Shown: piece after piece, positions 20,801 through 33,146 of the stretch | Numbering within the stretch: position 1 is the first letter of the stretch | Layout of the letters: every line of letters starts with the position of its first letter | Assembly: GCA_949751835.1 (NCBI GenBank) | Contig: CATKHK010000128.1 | Coordinates: 33,700-97,699, forward strand | From: Blepharisma japonicum | Taxonomy: Eukaryota; Ciliophora; Heterotrichea; Heterotrichida; Blepharismidae | Reading direction: 5' to 3' | DNA: 64,000 nt | Program-made: the position numbers and the translations under genes | Notes under the pieces: generated by a model | Told to the model about the DNA's origin: nothing | Databases searched by the model: none | Seen by the model: the letters and a program-made list of their open reading frames with translations, nothing else

Positions 20801-23800
20801 TAAAAATGTGACATCTTGGCTTGGACAGCTTTCACTGTCCCCGACGACAGCAATAATAATATGTTTATCAGAGTCAGCATTGTCTACAAAATCATAAATT
20901 CCAGCATCAGTAAAAGTAAAGGCAAAAGTGTCGACGTAGCTTGAGGAAGATTTCATTCTCCATTCGAGCTCTTTGAAGGTAGCATAATCGAAATTTTTAT
21001 TGGTATTTAGTAAAGAGTCTTTAAGGTAGACTGGGTAGTGAGAACGAGGGGTTAAAGAGAATAAGAAAGTATCGTTTCGCTTTATACAGGCAATTGGGTT
21101 GGAAAGACCCGCAGAAGTTGAAGCAAGGGAACGGGATTCGTCATCAGTAAGAAGACGGCGGTAGTAAGTGGAGAGGGATGAACCGGTGCCATAAACTCCT
21201 TGAGGGCCGTCTGAGGTCATATCTACGGTATGGACTTTTGAAGAGTCTGAGACGGAGGTAGCTCCAAGATAGTTGGAGCCAGTCATAGATACTGGCCGAG
21301 ATGATCCACTTGAAGGATTGTAAATGTAAAATTGACCATCAGATTTAAGGGTAACGCTGGCTGATGTACTTCTACAAGTAGAGTTGCAGACGTCTTCTTC
21401 GCTAGGTGTATCATCACACACGCAGACACTGTAAGTAGAATCTAAGCTCCCAGAGCCTCCATTACATTCACTTTCACAGCTTCCTGAACTTTTGCAAGAC
21501 CCATCAGCTTTTCTTACCTGCCCTGATATGCAATTGGTATACTGTTTTGGTGTACAGTCTTCAGCTGAATCTACCTCACTTTCAGTGACCCCTTCAATTA
21601 CAAACTCATAAGTTGGCAAACATATACAGCTTCCATCATATTTCTGATATCCACGATATTTCCCTTTACAAAGACAAGTATCTTGTCCTGCATCCGAATA
21701 AGCATGCGACCCACAGATTTTGCATTTGCTTAGCCCTTCTTCGTCACCATAAGTATTTGCCGGGCACGACAGACAGGCTGAAGCACTTTTTCCTTTGGTG
21801 GATGGGTTATAGGTAGTAATTGGACATGGAATAGCTGATTCTGTGCCTTCAGGACAATAATACCCGCTTGGGCAAGGATATCCGCCATCATTACTTAACG
21901 TCTGAGGATTTGAACGTGTAGCGCCAGCTACACAAAGATACCCAGCATCGCATGGGTAACATTTTTCTGACGACGTCCCATTAGCATATAGTCCAGCTCC
22001 ACATTCAATACAAGCATTATCTACCATATAAGTCCCAGGCTCACAAGTTTCTGGGTAAAAGTTAGCTAATTGGCAAATAGTTCCAGTAGGACACTCAATA
22101 GCTTCGTCTTCAGTGTAATATTTAGTAAGGTTAGTGCTATCATATAAAGGACAATAATAATTCACAGGGCATTTTGTAGGAGTTTCTGTAAGATCATTGC
22201 AGATATATCCAGGAGTACATGGGATAGGAGCTGATGAGCCTAATGGACAATAAGTGCCAATTGTGCAAGCAACTGGAGATGTTGTAGCTTCTTCACAATA
22301 ATAGCCTCCAGGACAAGGTGGACAATCACTTGCAGAACCTGCTACACTTGAACTGCCTAGGGTGCCTGGTGGACAAGGAATATAAGATTCAGCCCCTAAT
22401 ACACAGAAGTAGCCTTTTTTGCAAGGATATTGGGTATAATCACCTATCCCTGTGCTACTACAATAGTAGCCAGCTGGGCAAGGCTTGCAAGCATTTATGT
22501 CACTCATTGATTTGCTGCCATTATATGTATATTTAGGACAAGGTGTCGGAGAATTGACGCCAGAAGGACAGTAATTCCCTGTAGGGCAATCAAAAGGTGT
22601 AGGGTTTCCTGTGACACAGTAGCTTCCAGGTGGACAAGTAGTACAGTCAGAAATTTGGGTAGCTCCTGTATTTTTTCTGAATTTTCCTTCAGGGCACTTA
22701 GTTGGTGTTGTTGTTCCTAATCCACAATAATAGCCTGAGGGGCATGGAGTACCTGATAAACTATACACAGCTGGAGTTGAGTAAGGACTAGACTTTTTGC
22801 ACCAAAACCCAGGGGCACACTGTCCAGAAATTCTTCCATCTACACAGTATTGTCCTGATGGGCACACACTGCAGTCTGTATCAACTGTAAGGCCTTCACT
22901 ATCTTTATTATAAGAGCCTGCAGGACAAATAAGCCCATATCCAGTCCCTTGAGGGCAATATTTGTATTGTGGGCATAAGTTGTTTGCATTAGTAGCAGCG
23001 TTGTTGCATTCTCGGCCAGCAGGACAAGTTTTGCATGTATCAAGATTGGTGACATCAGCATAGGTGCCTGGTCCGCATGGGAATTCATTACTATATCGAG
23101 TTCCGGCAGGACAATAATAGCCATTAGGGCAGTTTGTTTGAATTGCAGTAGAACCTGTGCAGTAGTAACCATTTCCGCATTGTGTGCAGGATGATTGCTT
23201 AGTTTGAGTATTATAGTCACCCATTGCACAAGGTATAGGGACCCAGCTGCCTGTGCCACAGTAATAGCCTGTAGGACATTCACCTTCTGGAGGGGTAGGT
23301 GTTGCTTTTCCAGGATCACAATAATAGCCGGCAGTGCAGTCTCCTGTAGGAGAGCTTAGACCTTGACTATTACAATATTTGCCATAAGGACAGTCAAGAC
23401 ATTGAGTATAGTCGCTTAAGCCCTTTGAAGGACTATAAGTTCCAGCTGAACAAGGAGTTACAGCAGAACTTTCTGTAGGACAATAGTTCCCAGCAGAACA
23501 GATATTTCCATGAGTTCCATCTGTTGGGTTTGCAACTTTAGACCCAGCCAAACAATAGTAGCCAGCTAAACATGACCCTGATTGGGCTGCTAATGCATAA
23601 CCTCCACAATAAAGGCCAGCTTCGCAAATGGTTTTTGAACTGCTTCCTGCAGGACAATAATTGCCAGGGTCACAAATTCCACCAGTTGCGTCACCTTTAG
23701 GCATAGACGTAACAGCTCCCCCAGTACAATAATACCCATCAGCACATACATCTTGATAAAGTGCAGCTCCAAGGGTTGGGCAGTACTTTCCAGCGTCACA

Positions 23801-26800
23801 CGTCACACAAGCTGTACTTGCGCTTTGGCCGATCAAGCTATTATAAGTTCCAACTGGACATGGATTAGAATAAATATAACCAGTCCCTGATGGACAATAA
23901 TACCCCATAGGGCACAATGTTTCTGAGGTAGCTCCTAAGTCGCAGTAATACCCTGGATCACACGTAACACATGAAGATTGTTTTGTATTCATTTGATAGT
24001 TTCCAGCAGGACACAAAATCTCTTCAGCTGTGCCAGCAGGGCAATAATAGCCTCTATCGCATTCTTTTGTAGGCGTAATGTCTCCTCCAGGGCAATAAAA
24101 ACCAGATGTACAAGATTGCCTCATATTTGATGAGCTAGTGCTGCCATCACAGAAATAACCTGGGGAGCATGTGATGCACTCATTACTTGCAGAAGCTCCG
24201 GTGTATGGCAAGTAGTATCCTGCGTTACATTGGACAGGAGAAGCAGGTCCAGTGCAGTAATACATAGCTGAGCAAATATTTCCAGTGGTGCCATCAGTTG
24301 GGGCTGGAGTTGTAGCTGCTGATTTACAGTAATAACCGGCTTGACAACTATTAGAAACGGCGAATAATTCATCGTCTGAACAGTATTTTCCAGAATCACA
24401 AGGAATGCTTGATGTAGAGCCTTGTGGGCAGTAATAGCCTGGATTGCAACGGCCTCCGTATGTTTGGTTTTCTTGAGGTCGGGAAGTTGTAGACTTTGAA
24501 ATACAGTAAAAGCCTGGGTCGCATTGTCCAGCAACAGCAGAAGCTCCTAGTTGGTTGCAGTAATAGCCTGGTGTACAATCGATGCATGCAGAACTTGACT
24601 GCTGGCCTGAGTTAGGGTTGTAAGTGCCTATAGGACATGGATATTGCTTAGGATATGAAGTTCCTGATAAACAATAATAGCCTATAGGGCACACATTTGC
24701 AGTGTAGTCTGATGTACCTGGCGGACAATAGTAGCCAGGAGGGCATGTCTGACAACTTGCTTGGTTCGTAAGGTCTTGATAAGTGCCTGCTGCGCAGAGT
24801 AATTGTACTGCAGATCCTTGTGGACAATAGTATCCTGCTGCACATATGCCACCTCCTGGCTCTCTTGTAGTAGATGATTCAGTGCAATACCATCCTTGCC
24901 GACATTGAGTGCCTGTATACGCTGATAACCCTGTGCTTGTGCATGCATATCCGGCAGGGCAAGGGAGACAATGAGTTGGATCACTTCCTGTGGTGCTTGG
25001 ATTAAATGAGCCAGTAGGGCAAGCTATTTGAGCAGAACTTCCTAAACAATAATTCCCGACTGGGCATGGGCCGTAATATCCTGGAACATCAGTATAAGGT
25101 TGAGGGTATGGAGAACTTGAGGTACAGTAGTAGCCAGCAGAACATGAGCCTGCCACAGCAATTTGACCAGAGTACAAACAGTAGTTATTAGCGTCACATA
25201 GATTGCAATCATCAATGCTTTGGCCTCCTGATCCTAATCTGTATGTTCCTGGAGGACAAAATTTTCCAATAAATGAGCCTTGTAAACAATATTTTCCAGT
25301 TTCACATGTTGTCATAGATGTCAGTGTTGTAGTAGGACAATAATTTCCTGGGTCACATGATATACAAGCAGAAGCTGCAGGGCTTGGATTATAAGTTCCA
25401 GCAGGACATGCAATTTGGGCAACACTTCCTGAAGGTGCATAGTACCCTGCTGAAGCAGGAAGACGATTCGCAGTTGACTCACCTGCTGGACAGTAGTATC
25501 CTGGATTGCACATACCTGTTGGTGATGGGCTCAAATCAGTGCCTGCACAGTAATATCCAGGCCAACAAGTAACACAGTCAGTTGCCGACCTTCCTCCATC
25601 AAAATTGTTAAAAGTCCCTGCGCTGCATTTTTGAGGCGAGGTTGTCCCTGCAGGGCAATACCCTCCGGCAGGACACTTTTTTCCAGTTTGACCATCATTT
25701 GGTGTAGCTATAGAAGCTCCCCCAGAGCAGTAAAACCCTGCTGTGCAGGTAGCTGTTTTAGTAGTTTGGCCTGGAGATTGACAATAATAGCCAGCGTCGC
25801 ACGAAGTGCAGTCTGTAGAAGTAGCCAATCCTGTGGCAGCTCCATAAGTGCCGCTTGGGCATTGCAGAGGTGTAATAGTCCCTGATGGGCAGTATGATCC
25901 AATAGTACAAATAGTTGGGGTGATTGTAGCTGTTGTCGGACAATAGTACCCAGGAGTGCATGAGGCACAGTCAGACACAGAAGCTCCACCAGTAGGCCCT
26001 CTATAAGTTCCAGCAGGGCAAGCCATAGCCATAGATGATGTGGAGCCTTTAGGGCAATAATAGCCAGGACTGCATAAATAGGAGGAATAGTCTGACACTC
26101 CAGTAATGCTTACATAGTACCCAGCTGGCACAGTTTTGCAGTCGTTGACAGATTTAGCGCCTTGAGTATTTCTATAAGTACCTACAGGGCAGGGTGTCCC
26201 TGATGAGGAGCCTTCAGGGCAATATTGGCCAGCTGGACATCCATTTGAAGTTGCCAAAGGGTATAACTTAGGGTAAGTACTCATACCTGAAGCACATATG
26301 AACCCAGCTGGACAAACTGATAAATACATCATAAGCTCTGAAGTAGCTGCCTGAGCACAGAAATACCCAGCCTTACATAAAATTGGTGTTGTAGCCCCTT
26401 CATAAGTATAATAGCCAGCATTTGCGCTTTGGCAAGTAGTAGAACCTGCAGCATTTGAATATTTTCCAGCTGGACACCTTTTACAGCTGGGATAAACCCC
26501 TGGTCCTCCATCTTGAGCTCCTAGTTCGTCCATATATGTACCAGCTGGACAGGTTATAGGTGGTGTTGAAGTAGAATCATAACCAGGGCAAAACTTTCCA
26601 ACAGGACAAAATATGCACTCTCCTTGGTCACTTGCCCCACCTGTGCTATAAGTCCCTACTGGACATATATATTGCTTATCATAAGTAGTGCCTCTAGGGC
26701 AATAATACCCAGTTGGGCAAGTGTTTGAAGAATATGTAGACGTCCCAGCTGGACAATAGTAGCCTGCAGGACAAATTAAGCATTCATGGACTCCTTCTAC

Positions 26801-29800
26801 ACGAGTATTCGCATTATATGTGCCAGCAGGGCATGGAAATTCTGTAGTAAAATGTGTACCAATTGGACAATAATACCCAGCAGCACATACTACAGGAGGG
26901 TTATTAACATAGTTTGTACCATATCCGCAAGCAAAGCCAGGAGGACATTGGTCACATTGGGCTAAGCCATAAGCCCCATACATGGTGCCGAGAGTACCTG
27001 GAGGGCATGGGTTTTGGGTTTTGCGGTTTGAGCCTTCTGGGCAATAGTAGCCGATTTCACATTTTATGGTAGCTTCTACTGTGCCAGCTCCTGGGCATGC
27101 ATAGCCAGCAGGACAGACCCAGCAGCTGCTTAGAGGGTTTCCTTGGTATGGGCCAACTTTTCCTGGAGCACAAAGAACTGGCTGTTGTGAACCTGAACTG
27201 CAGGAAGTCCCTGCTGGACATAATAAGCAGTCTTCTATTTTATATTTCCCTGTTAATGAGTTATAAGTGCCTTCTGGGCATGCTGTAGCAGATGTACTTC
27301 CAATCGGGCAAATGTTTCCTGTAGGACAAATGGTAGGATTTGCAGTACCTGCAGCGCAGTAGTAGCCTTCAGGACATTGTAAACAGTATCCTGCTGAAAT
27401 AGCTCTAAGTTTTTTATAGTAAGTCCCTCCTGGACAGTTTGTACCAGTAGATACTCCTGAAGCGCAGTATTGTCCTTGTGGGCATGGGTAGTTTTCATAG
27501 TTTCCTGTGCCAGCAACACATAGATATCCTAATGGACAGTTAAAGCAAAAAGTGCTGTCATAAGCTCTGACAACAGCATTAAATTTACCAGCTCCGCATT
27601 GAGTCATTGAAGAACTCCCATCACAGTAGTAACCTGGCCAACATTCAAATCCAATCATATCTGGCCTATCTGCATTATTTGGTAGCCAGAAGCCTATAAA
27701 TGCTGAGCTTATAGTTTTTGACCCAATATAAGAGTATTTGTTGGAAGAAGCATAATTGCCAGCGCCATCTTCTCCTCCTGGTATTGGATAGCACCATCCC
27801 CATCCTGATGAACAAATAATATTATCTTTCCAAGCATTATAACTCTTTACATAATCATCAACATTTGTGGATGTTGCAACGCCGCTTCCACTAGTTGTCA
27901 GGCCTGGATAACTTGCTAAAGTTGTCGTTGATTTGCAATAGGCTGAGCCTGCAACAGAGTCATAATTTGCTGGACAAGATTTTGGCCTAGCACCTGATCC
28001 AGTTCCTTCACTGGCTGAACAATAAGAGCTAGCAGGGCAAAGTTTGCACATGCTTTCTCCTGAGGCTCTATATGTCCCTTCAGGGCAAATCCTTGTAGGT
28101 CCTTGGAAAGGATCGCATTCCATATTATCAGGACAAGTCAGACAAGTGTCCATCCCAGCTAAAGAATAAGTCCCAGCACTGCAGGCAGTATATGAACTTC
28201 CACTACAAGAAACCCCAGCAGGACAAGGCACACACATATCAGGAGATCCTACTATTATATATCCGCTTGGGCACGCAACTGTAAAAGAGTATTCAGGACC
28301 TGGAGCCATATAGCCAGAAGAAGGTGTGCTGCAAGACCCGGAGCCTGGAGCTGAGTACTGTCCTTGGACACATCGCTGCATTTGATAGCCGCTTTGGTTT
28401 GGGCATGAAAAACCGCCTGGGCAGCCAAGACAAAATGAATAATATTCATATGAGTAAGTCCCGGCAGCGCAGGATTGTGCACTTAGAGTAGGGTCTGGAC
28501 AATATTTCCCTGCCGCACAAGCTGTACAGACCATATCATTTTGGGCTGAATAAGTCCCAGGAGGACATGGGACTGGAGTAGACCCCATGCAGTTAAACCC
28601 AGCAGGACATGTACATTTCGGCCCATTTGGCCACGCATAAGGTGCATTTATACAAATATTGGCCACAGAAACTGCTATAGTTGTAGTAGCGCTGCCATAT
28701 CCTCCATTTGCCCCAGTTAGTGTAACAGCTACTGATGTATACGGAGTACTTCCCATTGACCCAGCTGCTGCATATATAGTAGCCTGTTTAAATAACTTGT
28801 AATCAGAGGTCGTAAAGGTTAATGAAGAGGTCGTCAATGATAAATTTGTAGTATCTGTAGATGCTATACTTACAGTCACGGTTGCTGATGGCTGTGAGGA
28901 CAGTCATACATCAAAAGTCGCATATTGTTTACTTTGAACCAAAATAGCTGAGTTGCTTACTTTTATAGTAGGAGAACTTGCAGGAAGAATAACTGCTGTT
29001 GTAGTTTTATCTGAAGGATAAAAGATCGCACTATTGAAATTTGAATCTGATGTAGAGACTGAATAGGTAATTGTAGTAGTTTGATAAGGAGATGAGGCAA
29101 TTGAAGGGCCCGTTATTAAAATTCGTTGTGTGCTCCAGCTTGAAGACGTAAAAGTTACTTGGCTTGCGCTTAGTGTTATATATGAGTTACTTAATGATAG
29201 CGAAACTACTACATCTGATGATGGCGCAGATCCGATTGAGATGTAGAGTTGAGTGCTGTCTTTGGCTTGGAGACCTACAGAAGAGTCTGCTTGAATATAA
29301 TATTTTGTACTCCCATATATTGGCACAGAAATTGAGCCTGAAGAAGCAGTTAGGCAGGTTTGGAAATTAGCGACACCGTTGTAGGTGGAATCTGATGAAG
29401 AAATTGAGTGGATCACACCAATGTTAACGGGGTAAGAAGAGGAAGCAAGCATCCCAGTGTTGAAGTAAACTTTTTGAGCTGTGGCGTAGTTTGAGCTTGT
29501 AAATGTCAGGGAAGTTGTAGTGATTTCTAAAGAGGAGGAGTCTTTTGAGCTGAGAGAAACGACCACATTAGATAGTGGTGCATCTGTTAAATATATTTGG
29601 TAATATTGGTTATAAGTTGCTTCAAAAATTGCATCAACAAAGTTTATTGCTAGCTCTCCATTAGAATATGATGTTGCTGAAAAAGTTGTTGAGAAAGCTG
29701 AATATCCTGAACAAAGGGCTTCAACTGTTATTGACCCAGTTCCTGTATAAATTACATTGGAAAACGACAAACTCCCCAGATTAAGGGTTGCACTCCCACC

Positions 29801-30659
29801 ACTGCTTATCTGTCCATTTCCTGACTTTGCTTGCAAGTAGCATTGGATGCTCGAAACAACTTTATTTCCGCTTGAATCTGTGACAGTTGCCGTCACGGAA
29901 AATCCTGATCCTTTATAAATAGTAGTTGGATAAGAGTTAAACGTTATAGATGACGGAGTTCCTGAAGATATCGTAAAAGAGTTGCTATAAGCATCGCTGA
30001 GCCCTGAAGCACTTGCTTTTAACACAAAGGTCCCAGCTCCAGAAACAGAGCATGAACTAAAAGTACTAGCACCACTTGTGGCTGTCACTGAAACACTTGA
30101 CATTGTCCCATATCCACTTCCAGGTATCAAATTCAGCGTAATTGAGCTGGCAAAGGATGTATCCACGGTATTTTTACCTATAGGAGGTTTTAAAACTTGG
30201 ACTATTACATTGCTGGAACAAGGGTTAGATGTACTTGTAGGCTGAGCTGAAAAATAAAGCATTTGTGAGGTGCCTGAAGTAATAGTAAAAGCACTGCTGG
30301 ACACAGAGCTATAACCTATGGCAGCAGCTATAAGTTTGTAATTGCTTCCGGTCTAAAGTAAATTTTACTGCTGTAATATAAAGATTGTTAAAGGTAGCAG
30401 AGTTTGAGCTTGATGAAAAGGTAGCTGCAAGATTTCCATATAAAATGACAGTGCTTGACGCAGTTGAAGGGTCTAGGCTCAAAAAGATCGAAGCTGTGTC
30501 ACTTTGAGATTTTGTGACTGTGACAGAAAATGTGCTATACGCAGCTGTCTACTTATAAAATACTGATGATGACGGCTGAGTGCTGAACGACAAAGAAAGA
30601 GCCAATCCTCCTGGAACTAATAAGATCCAAAGAAAAAGAAGCATTTTTATTATAAGCAT
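17867..30659 (-). CDS. Giant Cys-rich (GCC2/GCC3, ephrin-receptor-like) single-pass membrane protein with coiled-coil tail
   Basis: 4253 aa in three exons (introns 30549-30563 and 30353-30368), with a single TGA-Trp at 28902-28904. The start at 30659 or an in-frame ATG at 30644 precedes a signal peptide (LLFLWILLVPGGLAL). Residues about 30-650 are Ser/Thr-rich beta-type repeats. About 658-3086 hold dozens of 40-50-aa Cys repeats of the form CPAG.YC..G....CPAGTY, the GCC2/GCC3 type. About 3298-3324 is one membrane helix (IVALIILIILIIGFL). The last 925 aa are a charged cytoplasmic coiled coil. The extracellular part recalls alveolate CRMP proteins, linked to regulated secretion, but those have a different membrane end. 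Surface or exocytosis-site receptor is inference. Confidence 0.9.
30353..30368 (-). other. 16-nt intron in giant Cys-rich gene
   Basis: Minus strand GTAAAATTTACTTTAG. Without removal a TAG ends the frame; with removal, similar Ser/Thr-rich sequence continues on both sides. Confidence 0.85.
30549..30563 (-). other. 15-nt intron in giant Cys-rich gene
   Basis: Minus strand GTATTTTATAAGTAG. Its final TAG would stop the frame; removal connects the signal-peptide exon to the rest. Confidence 0.85.
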
Positions 30660-31503
30660 TTCGAATGTGATAAGATTAAAATAATCAGATGAATTAACAT
30701 TGATTTTGAATCAAGAATGATGAGAGGAAATATAAATTTTGAAAACAGAATTGGTTTGTTTCAATTTCTGAAGATGAATAATTTATGGATAATGATGAAA
30801 TATTTCTCTTGAAAGTCATAAGATTTTTGCTTGCAGATCTAAAACTGGAGAGGGTTAGTAAAAAGTAATGAGAAGATTAGTTGAGCAGATTTTAAATTCT
30901 CAAGTGAAAATTTGAAACTGTTAGAAAATTTATAAAAAGCGTAAATTTTCATTAAAATATTGAAATTATCTAGATCAATTTATACGTAAATAGAATTCGT
31001 CTGAAGAGAGTTTGTGTAATAAAATTCTTGGGGAGGATAATATTGCAGAATTTTATTCAATGTTTAATAATTTATTATGTTTTATATTTTCTTTATTCTC
31101 AAATTTATCAATCTTTCTCTTCAAATTTATAATAAAAAGCCTTGTGGATAATAATTTTTCATTTATACTGTTTCAGATTATTTTATTTATAAGAATCTGA
31201 AGGCTATATACAGAGCTTTACTAAAAAGTTTTTGAGAAGAATCAGAAAATTAAGAGATTGAAAAAGAAAGCCAATTTCTAAATAAATATATAAAAATTTC
31301 AGGAAAAATTATTGTTTATCAATTAAAAATATTTACCTCATAATTTTTATGCAGCATCATATTATATGTAAAAGAGAAATATGATGATCCCATAAATTAA
31401 TTTCATGCTGAAATATAGTTTTATTCTATGTAAGCTGCTAATATTTATACATGTAGACTTATGCAAACGAATAAATAAATAAAATTATGCATCCGAATAA
31501 AAT
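30660..31503. other. Intergenic spacer, no gene seen
   Basis: 844 bp between divergent genes, AT-rich. A 62-aa Phe/Leu/Ile-rich frame at 31012 is not convincing. No RNA fold or repeat recognised. Confidence 0.5.
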
Positions 31504-32232
31504 ATGGGAAATTGCTGTAATGGAGGAGTTGAAAGTGCTCAACCAATCTCCAAAAACGAGCCAAAAATCACAGAAAGTCTCCCTCGAGAAGAGCAAATCA
31601 TCATAGAAAACGAAAAAAAATTAGAATTCAGTAAACTCAACAGCAAAGACATCATAAAATCCCTAAAATCTGAAGGAAATCAAAATTGCTTAAGTATGCC
31701 TCAACTCAAACGAGCCTTTTTTGACCTTCAGCTCTCAGAAAATGACTTATCCTCCCCTGACTCAGCCTTTTACAAAATCTTATCAAAGCTAAAAAACGAA
31801 AAAAAACTTTATGAAATACGCAAACTTGTATTACTTGCCTTACTCGTAGGTAAAGGATCGCCTCAAGATAAAGCAATTTGGCTGTTTAAACAGTATGATT
31901 TAGATGCATCTGGGGCTATAGATGCAGGGGAAGTTGAAACTATGCTAAATGAAATGATAGATCTTGCTGTAAATATTTTGCCATTATCGGCAAGAGGGGA
32001 TGAGGAAAACTGTTTAAAAAAAGAAGAGGAAGATGCATATAAAAGTATGTTGCTTACTGGACAACAAAGTATGGTTCAAGAAGTTATGAAGCTATTGCTG
32101 AATCAAAATGAGATTGGAGAAACAGAATTTGTGGCGAAAATATGCGACCCAAGTCAGCAGCTGAATAAGCTGCTTTGGAGCTATGGGGTTAGATTGCTAC
32201 TGAAAAGTTATGGTAATCATAATAGTAGCTAG
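31504..32232 (+). CDS. EF-hand protein with MGNCC membrane-anchor N-terminus
   Basis: A 242-aa protein starting MGNCCNGG: Gly2 for N-myristoylation and Cys4/Cys5 for palmitoylation. Helical throughout. One good EF-hand lies at about residues 140-151, DLDASGAIDAGE, with all usual Ca2+ ligands (D1, D3, S5, D9, E12). Other EF-hand pairs are degenerate. It is followed 52 bp later by a clear paralog in the same orientation. Probably a membrane-bound Ca2+ sensor on the inner face of the cell membrane (inference from anchor plus EF-hand). Confidence 0.8.
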   Translation: MGNCCNGGVESAQPISKNEPKITESLPREEQIIIENEKKLEFSKLNSKDIIKSLKSEGNQNCLSMPQLKRAFFDLQLSENDLSSPDSAFYKILSKLKNEKKLYEIRKLVLLALLVGKGSPQDKAIWLFKQYDLDASGAIDAGEVETMLNEMIDLAVNILPLSARGDEENCLKKEEEDAYKSMLLTGQQSMVQEVMKLLLNQNEIGETEFVAKICDPSQQLNKLLWSYGVRLLLKSYGNHNSS

Positions 32233-32284
32233 ATGATAGTTTTTATTTAGTAGTATTCGAATAAATAATGAGCAGTTAATAAAA

Positions 32285-33064
32285 ATGGGATCTTGCTGCG
32301 AAGGAAGAATAGTTTCAAGCCAAGAGGCGAAATTTGAAGTTGTTCAAACTGGAAGCATTGGAAGAGGTCCAAGTTTTAATATTAAAGTAGCTGACAAATC
32401 AAAATTTCCTGATGCCCCTCCACGAGAAGAAGAAGTTATTGCAATCAATGAAAGAAAACTAGAATTTTCAAAATTGAATAGTAAAGATATTATCAATGCG
32501 TTTACTGCAGAAGGTATGGAAGGATTATTAAGCAGACCGCAACTAAAGCGCGCCTTTCTTAACCTTGGATTACCTGAAAATGACCTAACGTCTCCTGATG
32601 CGCCATTTTACCAACTTTTGGCAAAAATCAAAAATGAGAAAAAGCTGTACGACATTAGAAAAATGGCTCTTTTAGGTTTATTATTAGGTAAAGGCTCGAA
32701 CCTAGAAAAAGCGCGTTTACTATTTAAACAATATGACTCAGGAAGTTCAGGAAGTCTAGATACTGGAAGAGTGGAATTAATGCTCATTGAGATTATGGAT
32801 TTATCAGCCAATATCATACCTGATATTGCAATAGGAGAAGGCGCTGATTATTTGACAAAAGAGGAAGAAGACACATATGAAGGCCGCTTGCGAGCTGGAC
32901 TAGAAAACGCATCCAAGGAGGCCAAAAGAATTCTTATCAGTAGAGGCCAAGTGAGTGAGTCTGAATTTGTAGCCAAAATGTCTGATTATAAGCTGCCACT
33001 TTCTAAGTTGTTATCAAGCTCAGGGACAAGAGCATTTATCAGATCTTTTTCTAATGCCAGCTAA
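32285..33064 (+). CDS. EF-hand-like paralog with MGSCC N-terminus, Ca2+ loop degenerate
   Basis: A 259-aa tandem paralog of the previous gene, sharing REE.(I/V)I..NE.KLEFSKLNSKDII and the LKRAF block. It keeps the lipid-anchor signal (MGSCCEG). The loop matching the sister's good EF-hand reads DSGSSGSLDTGR: position 3 is Gly instead of Asp and position 12 is Arg instead of Glu, so Ca2+ binding there is probably lost. An extra about 17 aa follow the anchor. It may have become a Ca2+-independent partner of its sister (inference). Confidence 0.8.
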   Translation: MGSCCEGRIVSSQEAKFEVVQTGSIGRGPSFNIKVADKSKFPDAPPREEEVIAINERKLEFSKLNSKDIINAFTAEGMEGLLSRPQLKRAFLNLGLPENDLTSPDAPFYQLLAKIKNEKKLYDIRKMALLGLLLGKGSNLEKARLLFKQYDSGSSGSLDTGRVELMLIEIMDLSANIIPDIAIGEGADYLTKEEEDTYEGRLRAGLENASKEAKRILISRGQVSESEFVAKMSDYKLPLSKLLSSSGTRAFIRSFSNAS

Positions 33065-33146
33065 TTATTTTTCCAATTCATTTTGAATTTTAATTACTAA
33101 TTAAATCCTATAATTAATATATAAAGTCCATATTATATTATGTGTA

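Noticed and set aside
31012-31200. 62-codon plus-strand frame
   Set aside because: Phe/Leu/Ile-rich, no recognisable feature, in a divergent promoter spacer.
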